34,965 nucleotides of DNA, from assembly GCA_003162055.1 (NCBI GenBank), contig PMNA01000011.1:58969-93933 (forward strand), written 5' to 3'. The notes below the pieces were generated by a model, which ran no database searches, was not told where the DNA came from, and saw nothing but the letters and a program-made list of their open reading frames with translations. This stretch comes from Actinomycetota bacterium. Lineage in GTDB: Bacteria > Actinomycetota > Thermoleophilia > Gaiellales > Gaiellaceae. Shown in pieces: positions 8,346-16,332 of this stretch (positions within the stretch are counted from its first letter, which is position 1; each line of letters begins with the position of its first letter). Position numbers and translations under genes: made by a program.

Positions 8346-8731
8346 AACGAGTGACCCGCGATTCTCCAGACCGGTCCCTGCGTCGCGAACGGTCGTCTCT
8401 GCGAGAGCACGTCCAGAAGGCGCAGTCGCCCCTCGACTCCGTGCTCGTCGAGCAGCTCCAGGCGGCGTCTGGCCAGCGGAGCGGCGGCGCCGTAACCGAA
8501 ATCGCGCCCGACTCGGAAGCGAAAGGCGGCCCGCTCGCCGCAGCGCCCGGGATTGAGCGGCGCGGCGATCAGCGCAGCGGCGTAGTAGAGCTCATTGGAG
8601 TGGAGCTCGACCTCAACGAACAGGTCGCTCCAGTCATCGCTCAGCCCCGCTGCCAGATCGTCCCAGGCCGCTGCGAGTGTTTGCCCCGCTGCGCTCTCGG
8701 ATAGACCGTTTTCTGCTGGATTCTGTTCCAT
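8342..8731 (-). CDS. Conserved-looking protein of unknown function
   Basis: I do not recognise this 129-residue protein. It has an acidic, helical N-terminal half (AAWDDLAAGLSDDWSDLFVEVEL) and a more basic C-terminal half with FRFRVGRDFGYGAA and LARRRLELLDEHGVEGRL. No signal peptide or membrane helix is visible. ATG 8731 is chosen. A TTG at 8737 is possible and has slightly better spacing from the GGGAAGAAG upstream. The stop overlaps the next gene start by four bases, and the gene is divergent from the dehydrogenase operon across only 62 bases, so the two promoters must be packed closely. Confidence 0.65.
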   Translation of the reverse strand: MEQNPAENGLSESAAGQTLAAAWDDLAAGLSDDWSDLFVEVELHSNELYYAAALIAAPLNPGRCGERAAFRFRVGRDFGYGAAAPLARRRLELLDEHGVEGRLRLLDVLSQRRPFATQGPVWRIAGHSL

Positions 8732-8793
8732 TACCAATCGCTTCTTCCCGCTCGTAAACAGATGCTCACGCCCAGGATATCCAGTCGAACGCC

Positions 8794-9768
8794 ATGACAG
8801 AGCTCGATTACATTGTCCCCTCTCAGACGGCCGAGCCTGGGCGCTTTCTCCAGCAGATGCTCGTGATACGCAAATTCGAGCAACAGGTCGAGGAGCGTTA
8901 TCGCGACGGCGAGATCCCCGGCTTCGTCCACCTCGCGATCGGCCAGGAGGCGGTGGCTGTCGGAGCTTGCGCCGCGCTATCGCCGCGCGACGTGATCACC
9001 TCGACACACCGTTCGCATGCGCACGCGTTGGCCAAGGGCAGCTCCGCCCGAGCCGTTATGGCCGAGCTCTACGGCAAGCTCGAGGGCTGCTCGCGCGGGC
9101 GCGGCGGCTCGATGCACCTGTACGACGTCGAGCGGGGGAACCTTGGCTCGAGCGCGGTCGTGGGCGGGGCACTCGGCATCGCCACCGGCGCGGCGCTGGC
9201 CTTCTCGATGCGCTCCGAGCCCCGGGTCGCGCTCGCCTTCTTCGGCGACGGAGCCACCGCCTCGGGCCTCTTCCACGAGTCGATGAACATGGCCCAGCTC
9301 TGGCGGCTGCCCGCCGTCTTCCTCTGCGAGAACAACCGCTGGGCCGAGTCGACGCCGCTCGCTCAGCACTCGCCGATCTCCGACCTGACTCAGCGGGCGC
9401 AGGCCTTCGGCATGACCTCGCTCGAAGTCGACGGGCAAGATGTGGAGGCCGTCTACCGCGCGACCGCCGAGGCGCTTGCTCATGCGCGCTCCGGTGCGGG
9501 ACCGGTCTTTCTGCTGGCCGAGACCTACCGGCTTGCCCCGCACAACGTCGGCGACCAGCAGGAGTATCGCGACAAGGCCGAGTACGAGCTGACGCGCGCG
9601 ACCGAGGACCCGATCGAGAAGCTGCGCGAGCGGCTCGCTCTCCCGGACGAGCGCTTCGCCGAACTGGAGCGCGAAGCAGAGCTTGTAGTAGCCGACGCCG
9701 TCGAGTTCGCCCGCCGGGGCACCGACCCCGACCCGGCGACGCTGCTGGAGGACGTCTATGCCGACTAG
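8794..9768 (+). CDS. 2-oxoacid (pyruvate/acetoin-type) dehydrogenase E1 alpha
   Basis: The E1 alpha subunit carries most of the thiamine diphosphate site of an alpha2-beta2 2-oxoacid dehydrogenase. In this 324-residue protein the ThDP/Mg motif runs from GDG at residues 151-153 to NN at 180-181. GFVHLAIGQEAVAVG and THRSHAHALAKG are also typical, as is GCSRGRGGSMH. The length is normal for bacterial AcoA/PdhA-type subunits. Pyruvate, branched-chain 2-oxoacid and acetoin enzymes cannot be separated by eye. The start is ATG 8794. The ribosome-binding site is weak. It is the first gene of the complex operon and overlaps the E1 beta start by 11 bases. Confidence 0.92.
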   Translation: MTELDYIVPSQTAEPGRFLQQMLVIRKFEQQVEERYRDGEIPGFVHLAIGQEAVAVGACAALSPRDVITSTHRSHAHALAKGSSARAVMAELYGKLEGCSRGRGGSMHLYDVERGNLGSSAVVGGALGIATGAALAFSMRSEPRVALAFFGDGATASGLFHESMNMAQLWRLPAVFLCENNRWAESTPLAQHSPISDLTQRAQAFGMTSLEVDGQDVEAVYRATAEALAHARSGAGPVFLLAETYRLAPHNVGDQQEYRDKAEYELTRATEDPIEKLRERLALPDERFAELEREAELVVADAVEFARRGTDPDPATLLEDVYAD

Positions 9769-10753
9769 CACGACGACCAGGTTTAGCTACCGCGAAGCCG
9801 TGCGGGACGCGATGTCGCAGGCGATGAGGCGCGACGCGGACGTGTTCATCATGGGCCAGGACATCGCCGAGCACGGCGGCTCGCAGAAGGTCACACTTGG
9901 CATGCTCGAAGAGTTCGGGCCCGGCAGAGTGCGCAACTCGCCGATCTCGGAGATGGCGCTGACCGGCGCCGGTATTGGCGCGGCGATGCTGGGCATGCGT
10001 CCAATCGTCGAGATCATGTACGAGGACTTCCTCACGCTCGCCATGGAACAGCTCGTCAACCACGCCGCCAAGGAGCGCTACATGTCGGGCGGACAGTTGA
10101 AGGTACCGCTGACGGTGCGCACACAGGGCGGCGCCGGCTGGTCTTCGGGAGCGCAGCACGGGCAGCAAACCGAAGGCTGGTTCGTCGGCGTGCCCGGGCT
10201 GAAGGTCGTCTATCCCTCGACGCCGCGCGACGCGCGGGGACTGCTCTGGTCGTCGATCTACGACGACAATTGCGTCGTCTTCTTCGAGCACGTCCAGCTC
10301 TACAACCAACGCGAGGAATTGCCCGAGGAGATCGAGCCGATTCCCCTCGGCAAGGCGCGGATCGTGAGGATAGGCACGGACGTGACCGTGGTCGCAATCG
10401 GGCCGCTGGTGCACGAGGCGCTGGCGGCGGCGGAACAGGCCGAGCAAGAGGGGATTTCGGTCGAGGTGATCGATCCGCGCACCTTGCAGCCGCTCGACGA
10501 GGAGGCAATACTCGAATCAGTGCGAAAAACGAGCCGCTGCGTGGTCGCGCACGAAGCGGTGCGGAGAATGGGGATTGGAGCCGAGATGGCCGCAGTGATT
10601 CAGGAGAAAGCATTCGATTGGCTCGACGCTCCGATCGAGCGCGTCGGCGCTCGCTTTACACCGCTTCCCTTTGCGCCCGGGCTCGAGCAGGCCAGCGTGC
10701 CCCGCCGCGAGCAGGTCTACGCCGCGATCAAGCGCACAGTCGGGAGCCGTTGA
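9758..10753 (+). CDS. 2-oxoacid dehydrogenase E1 beta
   Basis: This 331-residue protein is the partner of the preceding subunit and completes the E1 decarboxylase. It shows the family's N-terminal pyrimidine-binding half (REAVRDAMSQAMRRDADVFIMGQDIA; SPISEMALTGAGIGAAMLG; EIMYEDF) and C-terminal transketolase domain (VTVVAIGPLVHEALAAAE; VIDPRTLQPLDEEAIL). HGQQTEGWFVGVPGLKVVYP is also typical. The ATG at 9758 lies inside the last codons of E1 alpha, so the two are translationally coupled. The E2 gene follows within a few bases. Confidence 0.93.
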   Translation: MPTSTTTRFSYREAVRDAMSQAMRRDADVFIMGQDIAEHGGSQKVTLGMLEEFGPGRVRNSPISEMALTGAGIGAAMLGMRPIVEIMYEDFLTLAMEQLVNHAAKERYMSGGQLKVPLTVRTQGGAGWSSGAQHGQQTEGWFVGVPGLKVVYPSTPRDARGLLWSSIYDDNCVVFFEHVQLYNQREELPEEIEPIPLGKARIVRIGTDVTVVAIGPLVHEALAAAEQAEQEGISVEVIDPRTLQPLDEEAILESVRKTSRCVVAHEAVRRMGIGAEMAAVIQEKAFDWLDAPIERVGARFTPLPFAPGLEQASVPRREQVYAAIKRTVGSR

Positions 10754-10755
10754 CC

Positions 10756-11988
10756 GTGGCGGGTGAGGTCAAGCTGCCACGCCTGGGCCAGGGAATGGAA
10801 TCGGGCGTCGTGGTCAAGTGGTTGAAAAGTGAGGGCGCGCAGGTCGAGCAGGGCGAGCCTCTGTACGAGCTCGACACCGACAAGGTCACGCAGGAGGTCG
10901 AGTCGCCTCTTTCCGGGGTGCTGCTGAAGATCGTGCTGCCCGAGGGGGAGGCCGCAGTGGGGACGACGATCGCCTACGTCGGCGAGGAAGGCGAGCAGGT
11001 GCCCGACGCGGCCGCTGAGAGCAAGTCGGCCGCAGCGTCGCCCGAGCCCGAGCCGCAACGGGAGCCCGAGGTCGTTTCTGAGCCGTTCATGCCGGCGCCC
11101 GCCGCGTCGCTCGACGGCGGCGAGCCGGACACAAGTAAGAAGGCCTCTCCGCTCGCTCGCAGGCTGGCGCGCGAGCGCGGTCTCGATCTGGAGGGAATGA
11201 CGGGCAGCGGCCCTGAGGGAAGAATCGTTGCCGGCGACATCAAGCGCGCCGCGGTTGCGCTGGATTCCTCTGCGGCTCCGCCGGTCTCCGCCGGCGCTGC
11301 GCCTGGAGCGGTCGAGCGGGTGCCGCTGACGAACGTTCGTCGCACGATCGCACGCCGTCTCAGCGAAGCATGGCAGGCGCCCGCTTTCCAGCTCACAACC
11401 TCGGCGGATATGAGCGAGGTGCTGGCGATGCGCGCCCGACTGCGCGAGCGGGTTGAGTCCGGCGAGCGTCCGCCGAGCATCGCCGACTTCCTCACCAAAG
11501 CCTGTGCTCAGGCGCTCATTCGCTACCCGGACGTGAATGCGCTCTGGCTTGCGAACGCGATCGAGATACATCACGCCGTAGACATCGGCATCGCCACAGC
11601 GACCGACCGCGGGCTGATCGTGCCCGTGCTCCGTGCTTGCGAGCAAAAGAGCCTGTCCGAGCTAGCGCTGGCACGGAGAGATCTCGTCTCGCGCACGCTC
11701 GAGGGCACGATCTCCCTGGAAGAGCTCGAAGGAGGCACTTTCAGCATCTCCAATCTGGGCACCTACGACGTCGAGCAATTCGTCGCCGTGCTCAACCCGC
11801 CCCAGGTTGCGATCATTGCTGCCGGCGCCGTCGTCGAGCACCCGGTAGCCCGCGCCGGCGAGGTCGAGATAGCGCCTCTTCTCACGCTCACGCTCACCTG
11901 CGATCACCGCGCCGTGGACGGCTCGGTCGCCGCGGAGTTCCTGTCCGCCGTCAAGGGCTTTCTCGAAGAGCCCGGATTGATGCTCTAG
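10756..11988 (+). CDS. 2-oxoacid dehydrogenase E2, dihydrolipoyl acyltransferase
   Basis: E2 moves the acyl group from E1 to CoA and forms the core of the complex. The 410-residue protein has one lipoyl domain (about residues 1-78, with the lipoyl Lys43 in DTDKVTQEVES), an acidic Pro/Glu linker, a peripheral-subunit-binding domain (about 130-165, SPLARRLARERGLDLEGMTG) and the catalytic domain (about 190-410) with the active-site His384 in HRAVDG. The frame is open upstream, but GTG 10756 starts at the lipoyl domain and has CGGGAG at 10741-10746. A TTG at 10750 overlapping the E1 beta stop is the alternative. Confidence 0.93.
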   Translation: MAGEVKLPRLGQGMESGVVVKWLKSEGAQVEQGEPLYELDTDKVTQEVESPLSGVLLKIVLPEGEAAVGTTIAYVGEEGEQVPDAAAESKSAAASPEPEPQREPEVVSEPFMPAPAASLDGGEPDTSKKASPLARRLARERGLDLEGMTGSGPEGRIVAGDIKRAAVALDSSAAPPVSAGAAPGAVERVPLTNVRRTIARRLSEAWQAPAFQLTTSADMSEVLAMRARLRERVESGERPPSIADFLTKACAQALIRYPDVNALWLANAIEIHHAVDIGIATATDRGLIVPVLRACEQKSLSELALARRDLVSRTLEGTISLEELEGGTFSISNLGTYDVEQFVAVLNPPQVAIIAAGAVVEHPVARAGEVEIAPLLTLTLTCDHRAVDGSVAAEFLSAVKGFLEEPGLML

Positions 11989-11996
11989 GAGGAGTC

Positions 11997-12338
11997 ATGC
12001 GGAAGACGGGCGTCAAGGTCTGGTACCGAGTGCGCGATCTCGCTTCCGCGCGCGCCTTCTACGTCGATCTGCTCGGCTTCGAGGAGATCTACCGCGATAC
12101 CGAAGGGCGCTGGGCCCGGCTTCGGCGCGGAGAGATGGAGATCGGTTTGACCGAGGGCGAGCCGGAAGAAGGTGGAGTGGCAGTGATCGACGTGGCCAAC
12201 GTCAAGGCTGAGGCCGAGCGGTTGCGCGACTCCGGGATCGAGGTTGGCACGATACTCGAGCTGCATGGGAGGGTTCGCCTGCTCGACGTCTTCGATCCGG
12301 ACGGAAACCGGATTCAATTCATCCAAGAGCTCACCTGA
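11997..12338 (+). CDS. Glyoxalase/VOC-fold protein
   Basis: This 113-residue protein is one vicinal-oxygen-chelate unit. It opens with VKVWYRVRDLASARAFYVDLLGFEE and closes with DVFDPDGNRIQFIQE, the usual ends of the fold. VOC proteins bind a divalent metal and act as glyoxalases, dioxygenases, epimerases or binding proteins. The substrate is unknown here. ATG 11997 has an ideal AGGAGGAG at 11987-11994, overlapping the E2 stop. It lies between E2 and E3 of the dehydrogenase complex on the same strand, so it is very likely co-transcribed and may act on a related carbonyl compound. That link is inference. Confidence 0.85.
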   Translation: MRKTGVKVWYRVRDLASARAFYVDLLGFEEIYRDTEGRWARLRRGEMEIGLTEGEPEEGGVAVIDVANVKAEAERLRDSGIEVGTILELHGRVRLLDVFDPDGNRIQFIQELT

Positions 12339-12418
12339 ATCCCGGCCTGGCGAGAAATGCCGGTTCGGCTCGGCCGTGGTTAGGATCGAGGGGTCAGCGA
12401 GCAGAAGGAAGGACTGTC

Positions 12419-13816
12419 ATGGAATGTGACGTCATCGTCCTCGGAGCAGGGCCAGGCGGCTATCCGGCCGCGATCCGCGCCGCGCAACTCGGCGCGAAGG
12501 TCGTCTGCGTCGAGAGCGAGGCGGCACTCGGCGGGGTCTGCTTGCGCGTGGGCTGCATCCCGACCAAGACCTGGGTGCAGACGGCGCAGGCGATCAAGGC
12601 GATCGAGGAGAGCTACGGGAATCTCGGCATTCGCATCAACGAGGCCAGCCTCGATTTCGCCCGTGCCAACGCCTGGAAGGCGAGCACGGTCGAGCGGCTG
12701 ACCGGCGGCGTAGCGACACTTTTCAAGGCCAACGGCGTCGAGTGGGTGAAGGGCTCCGGCCGCTTCACAGATCCGCACACGATCGCCGTCGAAGGCGGCG
12801 AGGAGGTTTCGTTCGCGAGCGCGATCGTGGCCACCGGCTCGCATCCGATCGTCCCGCCCATCCCGGGCATCGATTCCGCGCACTGCGTCGATTCGACCGG
12901 TCTACTCGCCCTCAGCGAGGTTCCGCCGCGCCTGGTCATCCTGGGCGGCGGCGTGATCGGCTGCGAATTCGCCTCCATCTTCAGCCGCTTCGGCTCCGAG
13001 GTGACGGTCGTCGAGTTACTCGAGCGGCTGCTCCCGATGGAGGACGAGGACGTCTCGAACGAGCTGGCCAGGAGCTTCCGCCGGCGCGGTATCGAGTTAC
13101 ATCTCGGCACGGCCTGCACGAAGGTCGAGGAAGCAGGCGGAGCGCTCCGTGTCCAGTTGGCGGGCGACGAGACGATCGACGCCGATCTGATGCTGGTATC
13201 GGTCGGGCGGGCGCCGAACGTCGAGGGCATCGGCCTGGAGGCCGCCGGGGTCTCCTTCGATCCCAAGCAGGGCATTCAGACCGACGAGAGGCGGCGGACG
13301 GACGTCGCCCATATCTACGCCGCCGGGGATGTGGCCGGGCACTGGCAGCTCGCGCACACGGCCTTCTACGAGGCTGAGATCGCCGCCGAGAATGCGACCG
13401 GGAGCGAGGCCGCGGTCGAGGATCGCGCCGTTCCGCGCCCGATCTACAGCGAGCCCGAGATCGCGGCGGTCGGCCTGACCGAGAAAGAGGCGCGCGAGGA
13501 GCACGGCGACAAGGTCGTGATCGGCCGCTTCCCCTGGGCGGCGAACGGACGGGCTGTAATGCAGAGCGAGACGACCGGCTGGGTGAAGACCATCCACGAG
13601 AGTCACCACGGCGAGCTGCTCGGGCTGGTCGTTGTCGGGCCGCACGCGACCGAGCTGGTAGAGATCGGAAGGGTCGCCATCGACGCCGAAGCGACGATCG
13701 AGACGCTCTCGCTGGGGATGACGGCGCACCCGACTCTGAGCGAGGCGATCAAGGAAGCCGGCCTCGTTGCCCTCGGGCGGCCCGTTCACGTGGCGCCTAA
13801 ACGGAGGGCGCGCTAG
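12419..13816 (+). CDS. lpdA: Dihydrolipoyl dehydrogenase (E3)
   Basis: E3 reoxidises the lipoyl group of E2 with NAD+. The 465-residue flavoprotein has an FAD-binding start (VIVLGAGPGGYPAAIRAAQLG), the redox disulfide Cys41/Cys46 in GGVCLRVGCIPTK, an NAD-binding site (VILGGGVIGCEFASIFSRFG), the second FAD motif (HIYAAGDVAGHWQLAHTA) and the C-terminal dimerisation domain with the His437/Glu442 pair in AHPTLSE. There is no N-terminal lipoyl domain. ATG 12419 follows AGAAGGAAGGA. The 80-base gap before it may hold its own promoter, but I could not identify one. Its position completes the E1-E2-E3 set. Confidence 0.95.
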   Translation: MECDVIVLGAGPGGYPAAIRAAQLGAKVVCVESEAALGGVCLRVGCIPTKTWVQTAQAIKAIEESYGNLGIRINEASLDFARANAWKASTVERLTGGVATLFKANGVEWVKGSGRFTDPHTIAVEGGEEVSFASAIVATGSHPIVPPIPGIDSAHCVDSTGLLALSEVPPRLVILGGGVIGCEFASIFSRFGSEVTVVELLERLLPMEDEDVSNELARSFRRRGIELHLGTACTKVEEAGGALRVQLAGDETIDADLMLVSVGRAPNVEGIGLEAAGVSFDPKQGIQTDERRRTDVAHIYAAGDVAGHWQLAHTAFYEAEIAAENATGSEAAVEDRAVPRPIYSEPEIAAVGLTEKEAREEHGDKVVIGRFPWAANGRAVMQSETTGWVKTIHESHHGELLGLVVVGPHATELVEIGRVAIDAEATIETLSLGMTAHPTLSEAIKEAGLVALGRPVHVAPKRRAR

Positions 13817-13898
13817 CTTCGGCGCGGCTTCCCGGCCCGGCTCAGGCGCGAGATATTTCGAGGCGGCAAAGCTCGTTCGCACTCGATAGGGTAAGGGC

Positions 13899-15050
13899 AT
13901 GCGCAGAGGCTCTCGATCCCGCACTGTCAGGCCCCTCATCCGAGCCGCCCTGGAGTCGATAGAGCCCTACGAGGGTGGAAAGCCGATCGAGGAAGTCGAG
14001 CGCGAGTACGGCCTCGACCGTGTCGTGAAACTGGCCTCCAACGAAGGGCCCTTCGGTCCTTTCCCGATTGCGCGCCAGGTGCTTTCGACGCAGTCCTTCG
14101 AGCTCAACCGCTATCCCGACGGGAGCGCCTACGAGTTGCGGGCGCTGCTGGCGGAACGCCTCGGAGTGGACATCGACGAGGTCGCGCACGGCGCCGGAGC
14201 CGACGGTGTGATCGGCTATCTCTCGCTGGCGCTGCTCGAGCCCGGCGATGAAGTCGTTTTTGGCTGGCCTTCCTTTGCCAGCTACATGCTCGACACGCTC
14301 AAGCTGGGCGCGACCCCGAAGCCGGTGCCGCTACGCGACAACCGCTACGACCTCGAGGCGATGCTCGCGCAGATCGGGCCGAGGACGAAGATCGTCTACA
14401 TCTGCAATCCCAACAACCCGACCGGGACGATGAACAGCCGCGAGGAGCTCGATGCCTACTTCGAGCGCGTCCCCGAGCATGTGCTGACGGTGATCGACCA
14501 GGCCTACTTCGAGTACATCGAGGAGCCCGACTACCCCGACGCGATAGAGGAGTACTTCAAGCCCGGCAAGCGCGTCGCCACGCTTCGCTCCTTCTCCAAG
14601 ATCTATGGGCTGGCCGGCCTTCGCGTCGGTTACGCCGTCGCCTCGAAGGAGATCTGCGCCGCGCTCGCCAAGGTGCGGCCGGCCTTCGATCTCAGCTCGA
14701 CTGCGCAGGCGGCGGCGGTCGCCAGCCTCAGCGGCGACGACGCCGAGGCCGAGCTCGAGCGCAGGCGCTCCTACAACCGAGTCGCGATCGCCGAGCTGGG
14801 GCGAATTCTCAGAGCCTTCGGGCTCGAGACCGTCGGGCCGGCGGTTGCGAACTTCCTCTATCTGGATCTCGGCGTAGACAGCCGCCCGTTCTACGAGCAA
14901 CTGCTGGCGCAAGGAGTCGTCGTCCGCCCGCTGCACGGCTTCGGAGCGCCCACGGCGATACGCGTCACAGCCGGCACCGCCGAGGAGCACGCGCTCCTTC
15001 GCCAGGCGCTGCAGGTCGTTAGGCCCGGTGGGCGCAGCATCACCGCCTAG
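13899..15050 (+). CDS. hisC: Histidinol-phosphate aminotransferase-type PLP enzyme
   Basis: This 383-residue fold-type I aminotransferase matches HisC best: LASNEGPFGPFP near the N-terminus, RYPDGSAYELRALLAERLGV, YICNPNNPTGTM, and the PLP lysine Lys234 in SFSKIYGLAGLRVGYA. HisC converts imidazole-acetol phosphate to histidinol phosphate in histidine synthesis. Related enzymes act on aromatic amino acids, and the two cannot be separated without phylogeny. No other his gene is in the window, which leaves the aromatic role open. ATG 13899 has GGGTAAGG just upstream. It follows lpdA by 82 bases and may be independently expressed. Confidence 0.87.
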   Translation: MRRGSRSRTVRPLIRAALESIEPYEGGKPIEEVEREYGLDRVVKLASNEGPFGPFPIARQVLSTQSFELNRYPDGSAYELRALLAERLGVDIDEVAHGAGADGVIGYLSLALLEPGDEVVFGWPSFASYMLDTLKLGATPKPVPLRDNRYDLEAMLAQIGPRTKIVYICNPNNPTGTMNSREELDAYFERVPEHVLTVIDQAYFEYIEEPDYPDAIEEYFKPGKRVATLRSFSKIYGLAGLRVGYAVASKEICAALAKVRPAFDLSSTAQAAAVASLSGDDAEAELERRRSYNRVAIAELGRILRAFGLETVGPAVANFLYLDLGVDSRPFYEQLLAQGVVVRPLHGFGAPTAIRVTAGTAEEHALLRQALQVVRPGGRSITA

Positions 15051-15348
15051 AAGCTCTGCGCCACGGCATCGTTGCCTCAGCGCGGCGCCTATTCGTGGAG
15101 CGGTACGACCACACAGATCGAGGAACGACGATCGTGGTTTCTTGATGTCGTCTTCGACACAGTAGAATCCACTTATCCATGGCTTAACTGGTAGACATGG
15201 ACAGGTCGAGAGTCAGCATCATTTCGAAGATCGCGTGCAAAAAACAAAGAGCCCGATGTCCTCTGTAGCGCTCTCGGCGGCAGCCGAGGGTATTGCCGGG
15301 CGGCGAGGCGGCTGGACGTGATGGGCGCTCGCGTGAAGGAGACGGTCC
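15051..15348 (+). promoter_or_regulatory. Upstream region of the ABC operon with a candidate -10
   Basis: This 298-base gap has no convincing gene. TAGAAT at 15163-15168 is a good -10 element. The best -35, TTCTTG at 15139-15144, sits 18 bases away and is weak. The implied leader is about 175 bases. It includes a small stem (CTCGGC at 15273-15278 with GCCGAG at 15283-15288) and a 21-codon ORF at 15256 without a good ribosome-binding site. No riboswitch family was recognised. Confidence 0.35.
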
Positions 15349-16329
15349 GTGTCGACGCCTGAATCATTCGGCCGAGGCGACGACCTGATCGAGGAGATCA
15401 CCGCTTCGGATCCCGAGGAGATCGTCGGACGGGGGCCGTGGGAGCTCTTCTGGGTGCGCTTCCGCGAGGACAAGGTCGCGCTCGCCTCGTTCGGAGTGGT
15501 CGTATTCGTCGCACTCGTTGCGATTCTCGCTCCGTGGATCGTGAAGCTCGTCGCGCACCCGCCGAACGCGCAGTACCCCGATCTACTCGACCAGACATTC
15601 GGAACTCCGACCGGGCCGTCCTGGCACATGCTTTTCGGCGTCGACACAGTGGGCGAAGACGTGTTCTCGCGCGTCCTCTACGGGGCGCGGGTATCGCTCG
15701 AGGTCGCGCTGATAGCGACCTTTTTCTCGGTCTTGATCGGCGTCGTTCTAGGCATGATTGCCGGCTTCTACCGCGGGGTCGTGGATACATTGGTCTCACG
15801 CTTCCTCGACGTTATGCTGGCCTTCCCGGTGCTCTTGTTGGCAATCGGGATCGCCGCGGCCTGCTCGCTCGGCAACGGTTGCCTCGGTGGCCTCGTCAAG
15901 CCCGGTCTTCCAACCGTGATCGTGACGATCACGATCGTGAACTGGACTTACATCGGCCGCATCATCCGGGGCCAGGTCCTGTCGCTGCGCGAGAAGGAGT
16001 TCGTCGAAGCAGCGCGGGCGAGCGGCGCGAAGGACTCGACCATTCTCTTCCGAGAGATCCTGCCCAACCTCGTCGCTCCGATCGTCGTCTACTCGACCTT
16101 GATCATTCCTTCGAACATACTCTTTGAAGCCGCTCTCTCTTACCTGGGAGTGGGCATCAACCCGCCGCAAGCTAGCTGGGGTGAGATGATCGCCGAAGCC
16201 ACTCCCGTCTTCAATACCGCCTGGTGGTTCTTCGCGTTCCCCGGTGCGGCACTTCTCATCACCTGCCTTGCTTTCAACCTACTGGGCGACGGGATCCGCG
16301 ACGCGCTGGATCCACGGGAGGCTCAGTAG
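15349..16329 (+). CDS. Peptide-type ABC transporter permease, DppC/OppC family
   Basis: One of the two membrane subunits of an importer for peptides or similar solutes. The 326-residue protein has a long N-terminal cytoplasmic lead, an OppC_N helix (LASFGVVVFVALVAILAPWI, about residues 45-64), a periplasmic loop (with FGVDTVGEDVFSRVLYGARVS) and five further membrane segments. The ATPase-contacting EAA loop reads EAARASGAKDSTILFREIL, and the end, FNLLGDGIRDALDP, is a hallmark of the family. GTG 15349 has GAAGGAGA at 15336-15343. The gene leads the operon, ahead of the binding protein. Confidence 0.93.
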   Translation: MSTPESFGRGDDLIEEITASDPEEIVGRGPWELFWVRFREDKVALASFGVVVFVALVAILAPWIVKLVAHPPNAQYPDLLDQTFGTPTGPSWHMLFGVDTVGEDVFSRVLYGARVSLEVALIATFFSVLIGVVLGMIAGFYRGVVDTLVSRFLDVMLAFPVLLLAIGIAAACSLGNGCLGGLVKPGLPTVIVTITIVNWTYIGRIIRGQVLSLREKEFVEAARASGAKDSTILFREILPNLVAPIVVYSTLIIPSNILFEAALSYLGVGINPPQASWGEMIAEATPVFNTAWWFFAFPGAALLITCLAFNLLGDGIRDALDPREAQ

Positions 16330-16332
16330 ACC

